Position numbers and translations under genes: made by a program. A model generated the notes under the pieces. That model was given only the letters and a program-made list of their open reading frames with translations. It did no database searches and was not told the DNA's origin. From SIG565 sp045651765 (GTDB lineage Bacteria > Bacillota > Clostridia > Oscillospirales > Acutalibacteraceae), in contig JAZRSY010000008.1 of the NCBI GenBank assembly GCA_045651765.1, forward strand, positions 186,001 to 250,000: a stretch of 64,000 nucleotides of DNA, read 5' to 3'. Shown one piece after another: positions 36,301 to 43,429 of the stretch. How positions within the stretch are numbered: the first letter of the stretch is position 1; every line of letters begins with the position of its first letter.

Positions 36301-38053
36301 CTATACTGACCAGGCACTTGTTGGAAGCGATTCTATTTACCAAAAGTATGATGCCATTCAGCATGGTAGTTTGCTCCAAGATCCTTACATCCCCCCGAAT
36401 GATCCTGAAAAAGGACAATACATCTTTGTTGGCTGGTTCTACATTGATGCACAGGGCAACGAGCAGATGTGGGATTTTGATAATACCACAGTGACAAGGG
36501 ATGTTGATGTTTACGCAAAGTGGAGCTCGAACACCCTTGTGAAATATGAAGTTAAATTTGTTTATAAAGATGGCGATACTGAGATTGAAATTGCTGATTC
36601 AATTACGGGTAGCGCACTTGGCGGTAACTCCAAGACTTTTGAAGCCAAAGGTAACGAGCAACTGTATTCCGGATATCAGACAGGATACTTCCCCAAGGTT
36701 CAGAGTCACACAATTGTAATGGACCTTGAAGACACAAGTAAAAACACATATACATTCTATTACGAGAAGATCTCCTCTGTTCCTTATACGGTGTATTATC
36801 TCGATGCAGCCACAGGACAGAACGTTGTAGGTACGGATGGTGTTGAGGTTCTACCCGTTACACACAGCGATAATAAGAAAGCAATCGTGACGGAAACCTA
36901 TGTGAAGGTTCCGGGCTATTTGCCCGATACATACCAGCAAACACTCATCATCGATCCAAACGGTGAAAATAAAATTATTTTTTACTACACCAAGGATGAG
37001 CTGAACGGTATGTATGTTGTTCACTACTGGACCGAGAATTTGGATGGCACATACTCTGAACATTCCATTTTTGAAGGCCGTGGAGAGAAAGGCTCTACTG
37101 TAACGGCAACCATAAAGGATATCGAGCACTTTACTCATGATGCATCGATTTCCGGAACAGCTCTTTCCGGTACGATTTCAGTTGAATCAGTCCTTGAGTT
37201 GCATGTGTATTACACAAGAAACAATTACCCTTTCAAGGTGCAGTATCTTGAACAAGGCACAAACAAGGTTCTCTCCCCTGAGAAAATAGTCACAGACAAT
37301 GCATGGGAAGAAATTGTAACAGATAAGGCAGTTGAGATTGCGAATTACACTCTTGTAGGTGATGCTGAAAAGTCAATCATAATTCGTAAGGATACGACGG
37401 ATCCGACAGTCAACATCATCACTTTCTACTATACCGAGAACAGAGTGACCATCAATTATGTGGTTGCGGAAGGAACTGGTACAGTAAATCCCAGCAGTGA
37501 ATCTGTCAAAATTCTTAATGGTACTGCCAATGGCTCTAAGGCTACAGCCGGCAAAGGATATCGCTTTGTTGGCTGGTACAGCGACAGAACTTGCACAAAT
37601 CTTCTGAGTCAAGAACCTGAATTTGTGCCTACCAAAGAGGCAGGCACAAAATGGGTAAACGGAACAACATTCTATGCAAAATTTGAACCGGACAATACCT
37701 CGCTAACCATTAAAAAAGTATACCCGGATGGTGCAGATTACTCTATTGATGAAAACCAAACCTTTATCTTCACTATCAAGGGTGTGCCCGGAACGAATAC
37801 TGCAGCAATTGATCTTACTGTTACCATTCACGGAAGTGGTGAAATCACTATTACCGATTTGCCGATCGGCGATTACGTGGTAACGGAACAAACAGAGTGG
37901 TCCTGGCGCTATGAACCTACTGAGGCTGCTCAGAGTATTACGCTGCTCCCCGTTGAGATTAACGGCGTTGTATTCAAGAACACTCGTGCAGAAATCTATT
38001 GGCTTGACGGTGATTCTTACAAAGTAAATATCTTTAAGAAGAAAGAACAGTAA
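33326..38053 (+). CDS. Giant secreted repeat protein: InlB-type and MucBP-like repeats, Cys/His segment, Cna-B end
   Basis: 1575 residues with a standard signal peptide (ALVMLFSALPFNTVGANAST). In order: an N-terminal globular part; MucBP-like strands near 370-440 (YTVIYYWQNAEDD); Listeria-Bacteroides InlB-type repeats near 445-490, 930-985 and 990-1070 (YEVPNP-like, AGYSFVGW, FAGWYQN); a Cys/His-rich segment about 557-732 with eight H-x-H-x(n)-C units; MucBP-like units about 1075-1380; and a Cna-B domain about 1455-1555 (LTIKKVYPDG, YVVTEQ, VVFKNTR: Lys/Glu/Asn for an isopeptide bond). There is no C-terminal sorting signal or TM, so it must be held by other proteins. Likely adhesin or matrix scaffold. 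Confidence 0.85.
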   Translation: MKRLSKNRVLSLFLALVMLFSALPFNTVGANASTSIGDINPNYGSVIGNTAQFNIEDSINFLIHNDPENFDYDTESGDWANEEYWIWYYAEESQIDFPENLELVITNYYWDSDSTALWYKVEAAPGQTLPEKLEQYPWVYQNYTENYEDPELLEFYPDLLNISSSGKNYVFDAEGNRVSSITFSDFKAQKIYADSSLQGSVKYQWQILSDGAWIDINGGNNAAFTLYFGMIANALDDNATAKLRVVSTAGSKTVEGSSILVKFDPSYVNGATAPALYAVRSASNYGVKATSEGTVNVTIKYIYGSNGDTVAADRIYNIQENGSVTDTFNLPVMEGYDAYLGDDTTNILKSYSIDLSNVTEDVVITFKYWPAKVNYTVIYYWQNAEDDDYTEHYRYTASDFTGNTATIDDIVYDGFYQLLYESVPIASDGSTVIEVYYDRLYYKMTFDLDGGYGVQPIYARYGTEIEVPNPVKAGYSFVGWDNITNGTGDGIADVLPSEVPAHHSAYEAIWKAADTAKVTVVYWGENANDEKYSYVKSQEVFVAPGTELSFGTDQLICILDEHTHGDGNCSYKCNLKVHSHSEKCYQFICTQEEHSHVDDCYTCSYDSHTHSKSCYSNVGDASSAGLGAPSNPANGTIARRALSLNGKVIYIDGTWYQYSGNVDVGGTATPSCGKTESSHTHTDDCLGCGKTTHSHTNYTGSCYTLSCGETAHSHNADCYSCVQHEHNDGCYLKTTNMDSDLWTYVESDTVTVAADGSTVMNVYYDRKEFTLTFKYNYSNRNYNSTESITAKWGENIATEYKSIADNAGSTFWSATTDGEDPYTNYFGVMPTASKTYYHRDANGSSGTMYYYGQDLNGEYTIELFNVPNVGGYSVTDEDRYQFEGFTYHHGTSNKSSCSGAEFYYTRNSYTLEFSNGEDIVRTNGVLYQANLGGYDFTPEVPSFYEPGSVKFAGWYQNPECTGDQFVLSDHTMPATNLILYAKWVPVTHTVRFYTDQALVGSDSIYQKYDAIQHGSLLQDPYIPPNDPEKGQYIFVGWFYIDAQGNEQMWDFDNTTVTRDVDVYAKWSSNTLVKYEVKFVYKDGDTEIEIADSITGSALGGNSKTFEAKGNEQLYSGYQTGYFPKVQSHTIVMDLEDTSKNTYTFYYEKISSVPYTVYYLDAATGQNVVGTDGVEVLPVTHSDNKKAIVTETYVKVPGYLPDTYQQTLIIDPNGENKIIFYYTKDELNGMYVVHYWTENLDGTYSEHSIFEGRGEKGSTVTATIKDIEHFTHDASISGTALSGTISVESVLELHVYYTRNNYPFKVQYLEQGTNKVLSPEKIVTDNAWEEIVTDKAVEIANYTLVGDAEKSIIIRKDTTDPTVNIITFYYTENRVTINYVVAEGTGTVNPSSESVKILNGTANGSKATAGKGYRFVGWYSDRTCTNLLSQEPEFVPTKEAGTKWVNGTTFYAKFEPDNTSLTIKKVYPDGADYSIDENQTFIFTIKGVPGTNTAAIDLTVTIHGSGEITITDLPIGDYVVTEQTEWSWRYEPTEAAQSITLLPVEINGVVFKNTRAEIYWLDGDSYKVNIFKKKEQ

Positions 38054-38070
38054 GAGAGGAGGAAATGTAA

Positions 38071-38721
38071 GTGTTTAACAGAAAATATTCGGGAAAATAT
38101 TACGTTCCTACTCATCGACGCCGCAGGCCAAAGCACGCAAAGCAACAAAAGCTCATTATTGCAGTTGTTGCCATTCTATGTTCCATTATCTCTTGTGTGA
38201 GCTTGGCGTTCTTATTCACCGGCACAGATCCGATGGAAAATGTTTTTGACAATACCTATGTTGCCTGTGAGGTTATTGAAAATGGTCCTGATGAAAACAG
38301 TCCGTTCGATGGTGAAACAAAAACAGACGTCCGAATCAAGAACACTGGAGAGGTTCAAAGTTATATCAGAGCTGCTGTCGTTGTCACATGGATGTCAGAA
38401 GATCAGTCTAAGGTAACAGCTATCAAGCCTGAAGAAGGCTCTGACTACGAGATTACATACTCTAAATCGGTGGATGAGTCTTCTAATTGGGTTTTGGGCA
38501 AGGATGGATATTGGTATTACACTGTACCGGTTAGTATCGACAGTGAAACTACCAACCTAATTGAACGTTGCGTTTGTAAAGTGACGCCGCCTGATGGATA
38601 TTACCTATCAGTTGAAATCGTTGCCTCCTCCATTCAATCAACTCCGGCAAGTGTAGTTGAAGAACAATGGGATAGTGGAATAAGTGAAGTAAACGGAACT
38701 ACATTAGTTATCAAGCAGTAA
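38071..38721 (+). CDS. SipW-dependent TasA/camelysin-like secreted protein 6, basic N-terminus
   Basis: 216 residues. A long basic cytoplasmic leader (YVPTHRRRRPKHAKQQK) precedes the hydrophobic core and a SipW-like junction (SLAFLFTGTDPMENVFDNTY). The mature part has VRIKNTGEVQSYIRAAVVVT, the [KN]NTG-x-x-x-YIR strand. GTG start behind GAGAGGAGG. It follows the giant protein by 17 bases and may tether or cap the structure (inference). Confidence 0.82.
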   Translation: MFNRKYSGKYYVPTHRRRRPKHAKQQKLIIAVVAILCSIISCVSLAFLFTGTDPMENVFDNTYVACEVIENGPDENSPFDGETKTDVRIKNTGEVQSYIRAAVVVTWMSEDQSKVTAIKPEEGSDYEITYSKSVDESSNWVLGKDGYWYYTVPVSIDSETTNLIERCVCKVTPPDGYYLSVEIVASSIQSTPASVVEEQWDSGISEVNGTTLVIKQ

Positions 38722-38733
38722 GGAGGAGTGAAT

Positions 38734-39393
38734 ATGAAAAGAATAATGAAACGCGTGTTTACCCTCCTCGCTACCGTTCTAGTCTTAACAAGTATGTCGG
38801 TAACTGCTTTTGCGGCAGGAACAGTTACATACGATGGCGATGCGAAGAAATTCATTTTTGAACCTGGAAGCGAATATTCACCTACAGATTTATTCACTGA
38901 TTTCAAAGGTGTCATGCCTGGAGATAGCATTACACAGAAGGTGTATATCAAAAACGATGTGTCAAATAACGTTAAAATCAGGCTTTACATTCGCTCCCTT
39001 GGTGCAAAAGAAGGCTCAGAAGACTTCTTATCAAAATTGAATTTGAGGGTGTCACAAAATGGTGATTCTAACCTTTTTGATGCTCCTGCCGATCAATCGG
39101 CACAGTTAACTGAATGGGTATTTCTAGGCACGTTTTACTCTGGTGCAGAGATTGACCTGAATGTCACGCTCGATGTTCCTGTAGAGCTTGGAAATGAGTA
39201 TCAAGAGGCCGTTGGTTATCTTGAGTGGCAGTTCAAAGTCGAAGAATTACCCGTTGAACCTGATGATCCGAAGCCCCCACAAACAGGTGATACAACGAAT
39301 CTAACCCTTTATATCGCTCTTGCGAGTGTGAGTGGACTTGTTTTAATTTTCTTGCTGGTGTTCGGACGCCGCAGGAAGCAAGAAGAAATCTAA
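38734..39393 (+). CDS. Sortase-anchored surface protein (PPQTGD signal)
   Basis: 219 residues from the ATG at 38734 behind AAGGAGG. Standard signal peptide ending SVTAFAAGTV, a beta-rich ectodomain with VMPGDSITQKVYIKND, then a proline-rich stalk and the sorting signal PPQTGDTTN, a C-terminal TM and RRRKQEEI. This is a variant of LPXTG and the only gene of the operon with a wall-anchor signal, so it could attach the whole assembly to the wall via the sortase at 40665. Confidence 0.88.
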   Translation: MKRIMKRVFTLLATVLVLTSMSVTAFAAGTVTYDGDAKKFIFEPGSEYSPTDLFTDFKGVMPGDSITQKVYIKNDVSNNVKIRLYIRSLGAKEGSEDFLSKLNLRVSQNGDSNLFDAPADQSAQLTEWVFLGTFYSGAEIDLNVTLDVPVELGNEYQEAVGYLEWQFKVEELPVEPDDPKPPQTGDTTNLTLYIALASVSGLVLIFLLVFGRRRKQEEI

Positions 39394-39394
39394 C

Positions 39395-39438
39395 AAATAA
39401 GCCTGTTCATGCGATTAGTATGAATGGGCTTATTTCTG
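39395..39438 (+). terminator. Hairpin after the sortase-substrate gene
   Basis: AAATAAGCC / GGCTTATTT stem extended by TTCAT/ATGAA, followed by TCTGTT. Likely partial terminator. It covers a possible upstream ATG of the next gene, supporting the later GTG start. Confidence 0.65.
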
Positions 39439-39458
39439 TTAAGGAGCGAAAAAAGAAA

Positions 39459-39731
39459 GTGATTATAAGAAACATATTCCAAAAAATTTTGGACCGCATA
39501 AAAAGGCCAAAAGTAATTGGCACTGAATATGATGACTCGCCATTTGAACGGTGTGTCATATGCGGAAAACTGACAACGGTGCGTAAAGATACGCATATAG
39601 ATTTTAGAGACAATTATGAAATTAGTTTTGGGCAAATGTGTTATGAGTGCCACAAAAGATCAACAGGCGAAAAACCGATTTGCAGCAACGAAGAAATGAA
39701 ACGGTTGATAGATCAACTAAGGAAGAAATAA
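39459..39731 (+). CDS. Small zinc-binding-type protein
   Basis: About 90 residues if the GTG at 39459 (12 bases after AAGGAG) is used; an ATG at 39420 is in frame but lies inside a hairpin. Two Cys pairs, CVICGKLTTV and MCYECHK, spaced about 30 residues apart, can form one zinc site. Not recognised beyond that. Its stop overlaps the next ATG (TAATG). Confidence 0.6.
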   Translation: MIIRNIFQKILDRIKRPKVIGTEYDDSPFERCVICGKLTTVRKDTHIDFRDNYEISFGQMCYECHKRSTGEKPICSNEEMKRLIDQLRKK

Positions 39732-40395
39732 TGTCGGCTTTGAGAACATTTGAAAGTCTTATAGGCAAAAGATATGAAAAGCTTGTTGTTGTAGAACAAG
39801 TAGAATCAACACAAAAAGGTCAACGCCGTTGGCTGTGTAAATGTGATTGTGGTGGTACCTGTATTACCACTACCGGTAATTTGAATAGCGGGCATACCAC
39901 AAATTGCGGATGCAAGAAGTCTCCGGATCTAACGGGAAAAGTGTTTGGGAAACTGACAGTTATTGGTCGTTCTGATAAAAGAAATTCCCGTGGAAAAAGG
40001 ACAACCCCTATGTGGGAGTGCAGATGTGAATGTGGTGCCATTACATATAAAGCGACAGATACGCTTACTAATCCAGATAAGAGTATGTGCAATGAATGCG
40101 CAGGCAAATATGCTGCAGATATCGCACGACAATCCGCAGGATTCGTTGGCGGAACGCAGATAACAAAGATAGCAGATATGAAGCCAACGGCAGCTAATAC
40201 AAGCGGTGCACGTGGTGTTTATTTTGAAAACGTAGCAATAAGTGGAGAGCGCGATTGACATTTAAGGGTAAAATTATGAGCTTCGGATCGTTTGCACGTT
40301 TTGAGGATGCTGTTTTTGCCCGAAAGGAAGCAGAGAAAATATATTTCGGTGAGTTTTTGGAAGAGAACGGATTAGAACTTAAAGAGAATGTGTAG
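39731..40395 (+). pseudogene. Zinc-module/AP2-domain protein broken by a one-base frameshift
   Basis: The first frame (ATG 39731 to TGA 40258) encodes two zinc-ribbon-like modules (WLCKCDCG...NCGCKK and WECRCECG...MCNEC) and the AP2 start TSGARGVYFENV. The next codons diverge. The -1 frame continues with SNKWRARLTFKGKIMSFGSF, then RFEDAVFARKEAEKIYFGEF, exactly the rest of an AP2 domain, to the TAG at 40395. A single-base deletion near 40223 explains this. The intact paralogue is at 41435. Confidence 0.8.
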
Positions 40396-40406
40396 GAGTG
40401 ACTATT

Positions 40407-40655
40407 ATGGAAAAAGAATTACTACTTGTTTTATCAGAGAAAATCGGATGCATGTATTTATCTGATCTCAAATTTATTCAAGATAAAAGCAGAATAAAGT
40501 CTGCACTACAGCATTTTGAAGCGCATGATTTTTCCCTTCAACAGTGGAATGGTGCTGTAGAGTATCTGACTAAACAAAAGAAGGAGTTTACATCCCCCGA
40601 TGAAGCTAAGAAATTCTTATTGGATGTAGACTTTGTCACATGTCAACGTGCGTAA
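40407..40655 (+). CDS. Small hypothetical protein
   Basis: 82 residues from the ATG at 40407, behind AGGAGTGA. Predicted mostly helical and soluble (MEKELLLVLSEKIGCMYLSD, HDFSLQQWNGAVEYLTK). Not recognised. It lies between the AP2 remnant and the sortase and may be element cargo. Confidence 0.6.
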   Translation: MEKELLLVLSEKIGCMYLSDLKFIQDKSRIKSALQHFEAHDFSLQQWNGAVEYLTKQKKEFTSPDEAKKFLLDVDFVTCQRA

Positions 40656-40664
40656 GGTGTGTTT

Positions 40665-41438
40665 ATGCTGCGAAAGACTAAAAAGCTCGTCCGGATTGCG
40701 TTGATTGTACTGTTGCTTTTGATTTTCTCTTTTTCGCTATATCAAATTATAAGCACAATATATCACTATTCTGAAAGTGAAGAAACATATAAGGATATAG
40801 TAGCCAATGTTGTTACCATAAAGGATGCTGACGATATTAACGAGCAAGAAGGAGAAAAAATAGAGCAGGCCCCAATAACTGTTGATTTTAATGCACTGTT
40901 ATCGCAAAACAAAGACGTTGTCGGGTGGCTCTACTGTGAAAACACACCGGTTAATTATCCTATTGTCCAAAGCGATGATAATGACTATTATCTTCGCCGG
41001 ATGTTAAATGGAAAATATAATATTGCCGGTGCTGTCTTTATGGATTATCGATGCCATTCAGACTACAGCAGCCTTAACACAATAATATATGGTCACAATA
41101 TGAAAAATGATTCGATGTTTGGTACTTTTACTGATTATAAATCCCAAGAGTATTACGACGAACATCCTGTCCTATGGCTTTTGACACCCGAAGTAAATTA
41201 TAAAATTGAATTGATGGCAGGATACGTAACGCCCTCAGACTCAGATGCATATAGCGAATTTATATCACACGAAGAGTTGTATGAATATATTCAAGAAGCC
41301 AAAAACAAATCCACTTTTTCTTCGCAACTCACCTGCTCTTCTGAAGACCGAATTGTGACTTTATCAACGTGCTCATATGAGTATGATACCGCGCGGTATG
41401 TATTAGTTGGCAAACTGAGTTCATTAGAGGATGAGTGA
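40665..41438 (+). CDS. Class B sortase
   Basis: Membrane transpeptidase that links surface proteins to the wall. 257 residues from the ATG at 40665 (TAAGGTG upstream). N-terminal TM, then the class B core: DVVGWLYCENTPVNYPIVQ, catalytic His in IIYGHNMKNDSMFG, catalytic Cys in IVTLSTCSYEY and Arg in TARYVLVGKL. Its likely substrate is the PPQTGD protein 1.3 kb upstream; class B sortases often serve one dedicated nearby locus. Confidence 0.93.
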   Translation: MLRKTKKLVRIALIVLLLLIFSFSLYQIISTIYHYSESEETYKDIVANVVTIKDADDINEQEGEKIEQAPITVDFNALLSQNKDVVGWLYCENTPVNYPIVQSDDNDYYLRRMLNGKYNIAGAVFMDYRCHSDYSSLNTIIYGHNMKNDSMFGTFTDYKSQEYYDEHPVLWLLTPEVNYKIELMAGYVTPSDSDAYSEFISHEELYEYIQEAKNKSTFSSQLTCSSEDRIVTLSTCSYEYDTARYVLVGKLSSLEDE

Positions 41439-42403
41439 AAATGGATGATAAACATAACTTGCTGAATCAAAGATTTGGGCGTTGGACGGTTATTGGTGAC
41501 GCCGTGATATATAAAAACAAGTCGAACCGGACCGAAAGAAAATGGTTGTGCCGATGCGACTGTGGGACTGTGCGATATGTTCTGGAGAGAAGTTTGTTAT
41601 ATGGCGGCTCAGGGAGTTGCGGCTGTGCAACCATAGAAAATAGTGTGAAAACTAATTCGTATGAATTAGCAGGACATACATATGGCAATCTTACCGTACT
41701 TTGCAAAGCTGAAGGCCACGCCAAGGATGCACGTGGAGGCATATGGTGGAGATGCAAATGTGTATGTGGAAACGAATGTGATGTTTTAGCGTCTCTTCTT
41801 GTTACCGGGAGAAAAACGCACTGTGGATGCAAGTCAGCTCCGCCTAAATACTATTACAGAGACATTACTGGACAAGTCTTTAATCGACTGACTGCTTTAT
41901 ATCCTACTCAAGAGAGAACGGCAAAAGGCCAAGTGATATGGCATTGTCGGTGTGAGTGCGGAAAAGAAGTAGATGTGGGCTACAACGAACTAGTTTACTG
42001 TGACCTGCAGAGCTGTGGTTGCAAGAAGAAGGAACACGATGAGTTGATGCAAAGCTTTCTAACTCGAATTGACGGCACATCGCTGGACATGATTAAGAGC
42101 AAGAAAATTCCCATTGATAATACCTCTGGAGTTAAAGGTGTATATTTTCAAAAAGGCAAATGGATTGCGAAAATCGTGTTTCAGAAAAAACAATTCCATC
42201 TTGGAAAGTTTGAACGTATTGAAGATGCGGCCGAAGCACGGAAGGCTGCAGAAGAATTGATTTTCGATGGCTCAGCAAAGCATTATCAGCTATGGAAAGA
42301 ACGAGCCGAATTAGAACCGCAATGGGCCGAAGAAAACCCTATTAAAATCCGTGTAAAAAAAGTCAATGGCGAGTTAAGTGTTTCTTTCTTCCCGAATTTA
42401 TGA
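41435..42403 (+). CDS. Zinc-module/AP2-domain DNA-binding protein
   Basis: 322 residues. Three repeats of a module with C-x-C-x-C-G and a later C-G-C: WLCRCDCG...SCGCAT, WRCKCVCG...HCGCKS, WHCRCECG...SCGCKK. A C-terminal AP2 domain follows (NTSGVKGVYFQKGKWIAKIV, FHLGKFERIEDAAEARKAAE). AP2 domains of this type occur in homing-endonuclease and mobile-element proteins; no nuclease motif is seen here. The GTG at 41435 overlaps the sortase stop; an ATG at 41441 is also possible. Intact paralogue of 39731-40395. Confidence 0.8.
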   Translation: MKMDDKHNLLNQRFGRWTVIGDAVIYKNKSNRTERKWLCRCDCGTVRYVLERSLLYGGSGSCGCATIENSVKTNSYELAGHTYGNLTVLCKAEGHAKDARGGIWWRCKCVCGNECDVLASLLVTGRKTHCGCKSAPPKYYYRDITGQVFNRLTALYPTQERTAKGQVIWHCRCECGKEVDVGYNELVYCDLQSCGCKKKEHDELMQSFLTRIDGTSLDMIKSKKIPIDNTSGVKGVYFQKGKWIAKIVFQKKQFHLGKFERIEDAAEARKAAEELIFDGSAKHYQLWKERAELEPQWAEENPIKIRVKKVNGELSVSFFPNL

Positions 42404-42423
42404 AGTGAAAAAGGAGCGGTTGT

Positions 42424-42665
42424 GTGAAAGAGAAATATAAACTGAACTTTTGTGCTGGCGATGGACGAAGGGCGCACTGGAATTGTGTTGCTTTTGCCAA
42501 AAAGTTCCCGATTTGAAACATCCCGAAACTTGCGTACATTTCTCGGACGATTATGTAGACAATGAATGCTTGGGATTTGTAAAGGTAACTGATGTTGGGA
42601 AACGGGTATACGAAGCGCTTGATTCAAAGTGTAGCTTAAAAGAAAATGGTGATCAAATTGACTGA
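42424..42665 (+). pseudogene. Cys-rich small protein, probably frameshifted
   Basis: A GTG behind AAGGAGCGG starts KEKYKLNFCAGDGRRA, which ends at a TGA near 42520. A second frame overlapping it from 42450 carries ALELCCFCQKVPDLKHPETC and VHFSDDYVDNECLGFVKV to 42665. Joining them at about 42470 gives a plausible 80-residue Cys-rich protein, so a one-base indel is likely. Family not recognised. Confidence 0.5.
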
Positions 42666-42682
42666 AAAAAGAATCGTTAAAG

Positions 42683-42868
42683 GTGTTAGATGAGATTATC
42701 ACCACATTGAAGTTGGCCGGTTACGATCCTTATGTCCAACTGGAAGGATATATAGAAACCGGCTCCGATATTTATATCACCCGCAGTAATAACGCGAGAG
42801 AAAAAATCAAGTTTCTTGAATTGGATTTTATTAGCAAGGAACTTCGCCGGCATCGAAATGAATATTGA
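42683..42868 (+). CDS. IreB-like small regulatory protein
   Basis: 61 residues from the GTG at 42683. LKLAGYDPYVQLEGYIETGS then IYITRSNNAREKIKFLELDF resembles the IreB (UPF0297) pattern GYNPINQLVGYLLSGDP...ARxxIRKLERD. Reading upstream in frame gives KKESLKV and a CTG at 42662 that overlaps the previous stop (CTGA); an ancestral ATGA may have mutated. IreB acts in serine/threonine-kinase signalling in Firmicutes; a mobile paralogue is unusual. Confidence 0.6.
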   Translation: MLDEIITTLKLAGYDPYVQLEGYIETGSDIYITRSNNAREKIKFLELDFISKELRRHRNEY

Positions 42869-42988
42869 TTACCGATATCGCACTCAAGTACTAACATGTA
42901 TATTATAGCTCTTTTTCAATGAAATAGTAAGGATTTTTGCAAATTACTTCGAGAAAAATATTAGATTTGGTTCTTAAGAGTGACGAAT

Positions 42989-43040
42989 TTGACAATGTCT
43001 CCGTATTTGTGCTATAATAGCATAGTAGATTATCTACTAT
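42989..43040 (+). promoter_or_regulatory. PadR promoter with overlapping palindromic operator
   Basis: Consensus -35 TTGACA (42989-42994), 18-base spacer, -10 TATAAT (43013-43018). A 19-base perfect palindrome ATAGTAGATTATCTACTAT (43022-43040) lies across the expected start point, before GGAGGGG and the PadR ATG. Autorepression by PadR is the natural reading. The bases 42869-42988 otherwise hold nothing I recognise. Confidence 0.8.
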
Positions 43041-43056
43041 GTGGAGGGGTTCCCTA

Positions 43057-43362
43057 ATGGCTATTAACTTAGATATTATGATTTTGAAATTATTGTCTGA
43101 GGAAGATATGTATGGGCATCAGATTGTTGTTGAATTGAGAAAAGCGTCTGATGAGTTCTTTTCCCTTAAAACAGGTACGGTTTATCCACTTTTGAGAACA
43201 ATGGTATCAGATAATATGCTTGAGACCTTTGAAAAAGAAGCTGCCGGCAAAGTACGTACCCATTATAAAATTACACCTTCCGGACAGCAGCGCCTAAATT
43301 CGGGCGTTAAAAACTGGACCACGTTCTACCATGCAGTAAACAAGGTCCTAAAAATAAATTGA
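43057..43362 (+). CDS. PadR-family transcriptional regulator
   Basis: 101 residues from the ATG at 43057 (GGAGGGG upstream). The winged helix is ILKLLSEEDMYGHQIVVELR then TGTVYPLLRTMVSDNMLE and THYKITPSGQQRL; a short C-terminal helix suits dimerisation. Likely controls itself and possibly the sigma-factor operon 67 bases downstream. Confidence 0.9.
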   Translation: MAINLDIMILKLLSEEDMYGHQIVVELRKASDEFFSLKTGTVYPLLRTMVSDNMLETFEKEAAGKVRTHYKITPSGQQRLNSGVKNWTTFYHAVNKVLKIN

Positions 43363-43378
43363 AAAACTGTATCCTGTT

Positions 43379-43408
43379 TCTCTGTTTAGTTTGTTGTATA
43401 AACAGAGA
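43379..43408. repeat. Perfect 10-bp inverted repeat before the sigma gene
   Basis: TCTCTGTTTA / TAAACAGAGA with a 10-base spacer. No T-run follows. It overlaps the TTGTTGTATA motif shared with the 45.2-kb promoter region, so it may be a regulatory site rather than a terminator. Confidence 0.6.
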
Positions 43409-43429
43409 CGGGCAAAAGAGGATTAAATT

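Noticed and set aside
39420..39458. ATG at 39420 as the start of the small zinc-type protein
   Set aside because: It lies inside the hairpin after the PPQTGD gene and has no ribosome-binding site; the GTG at 39459 follows AAGGAG.
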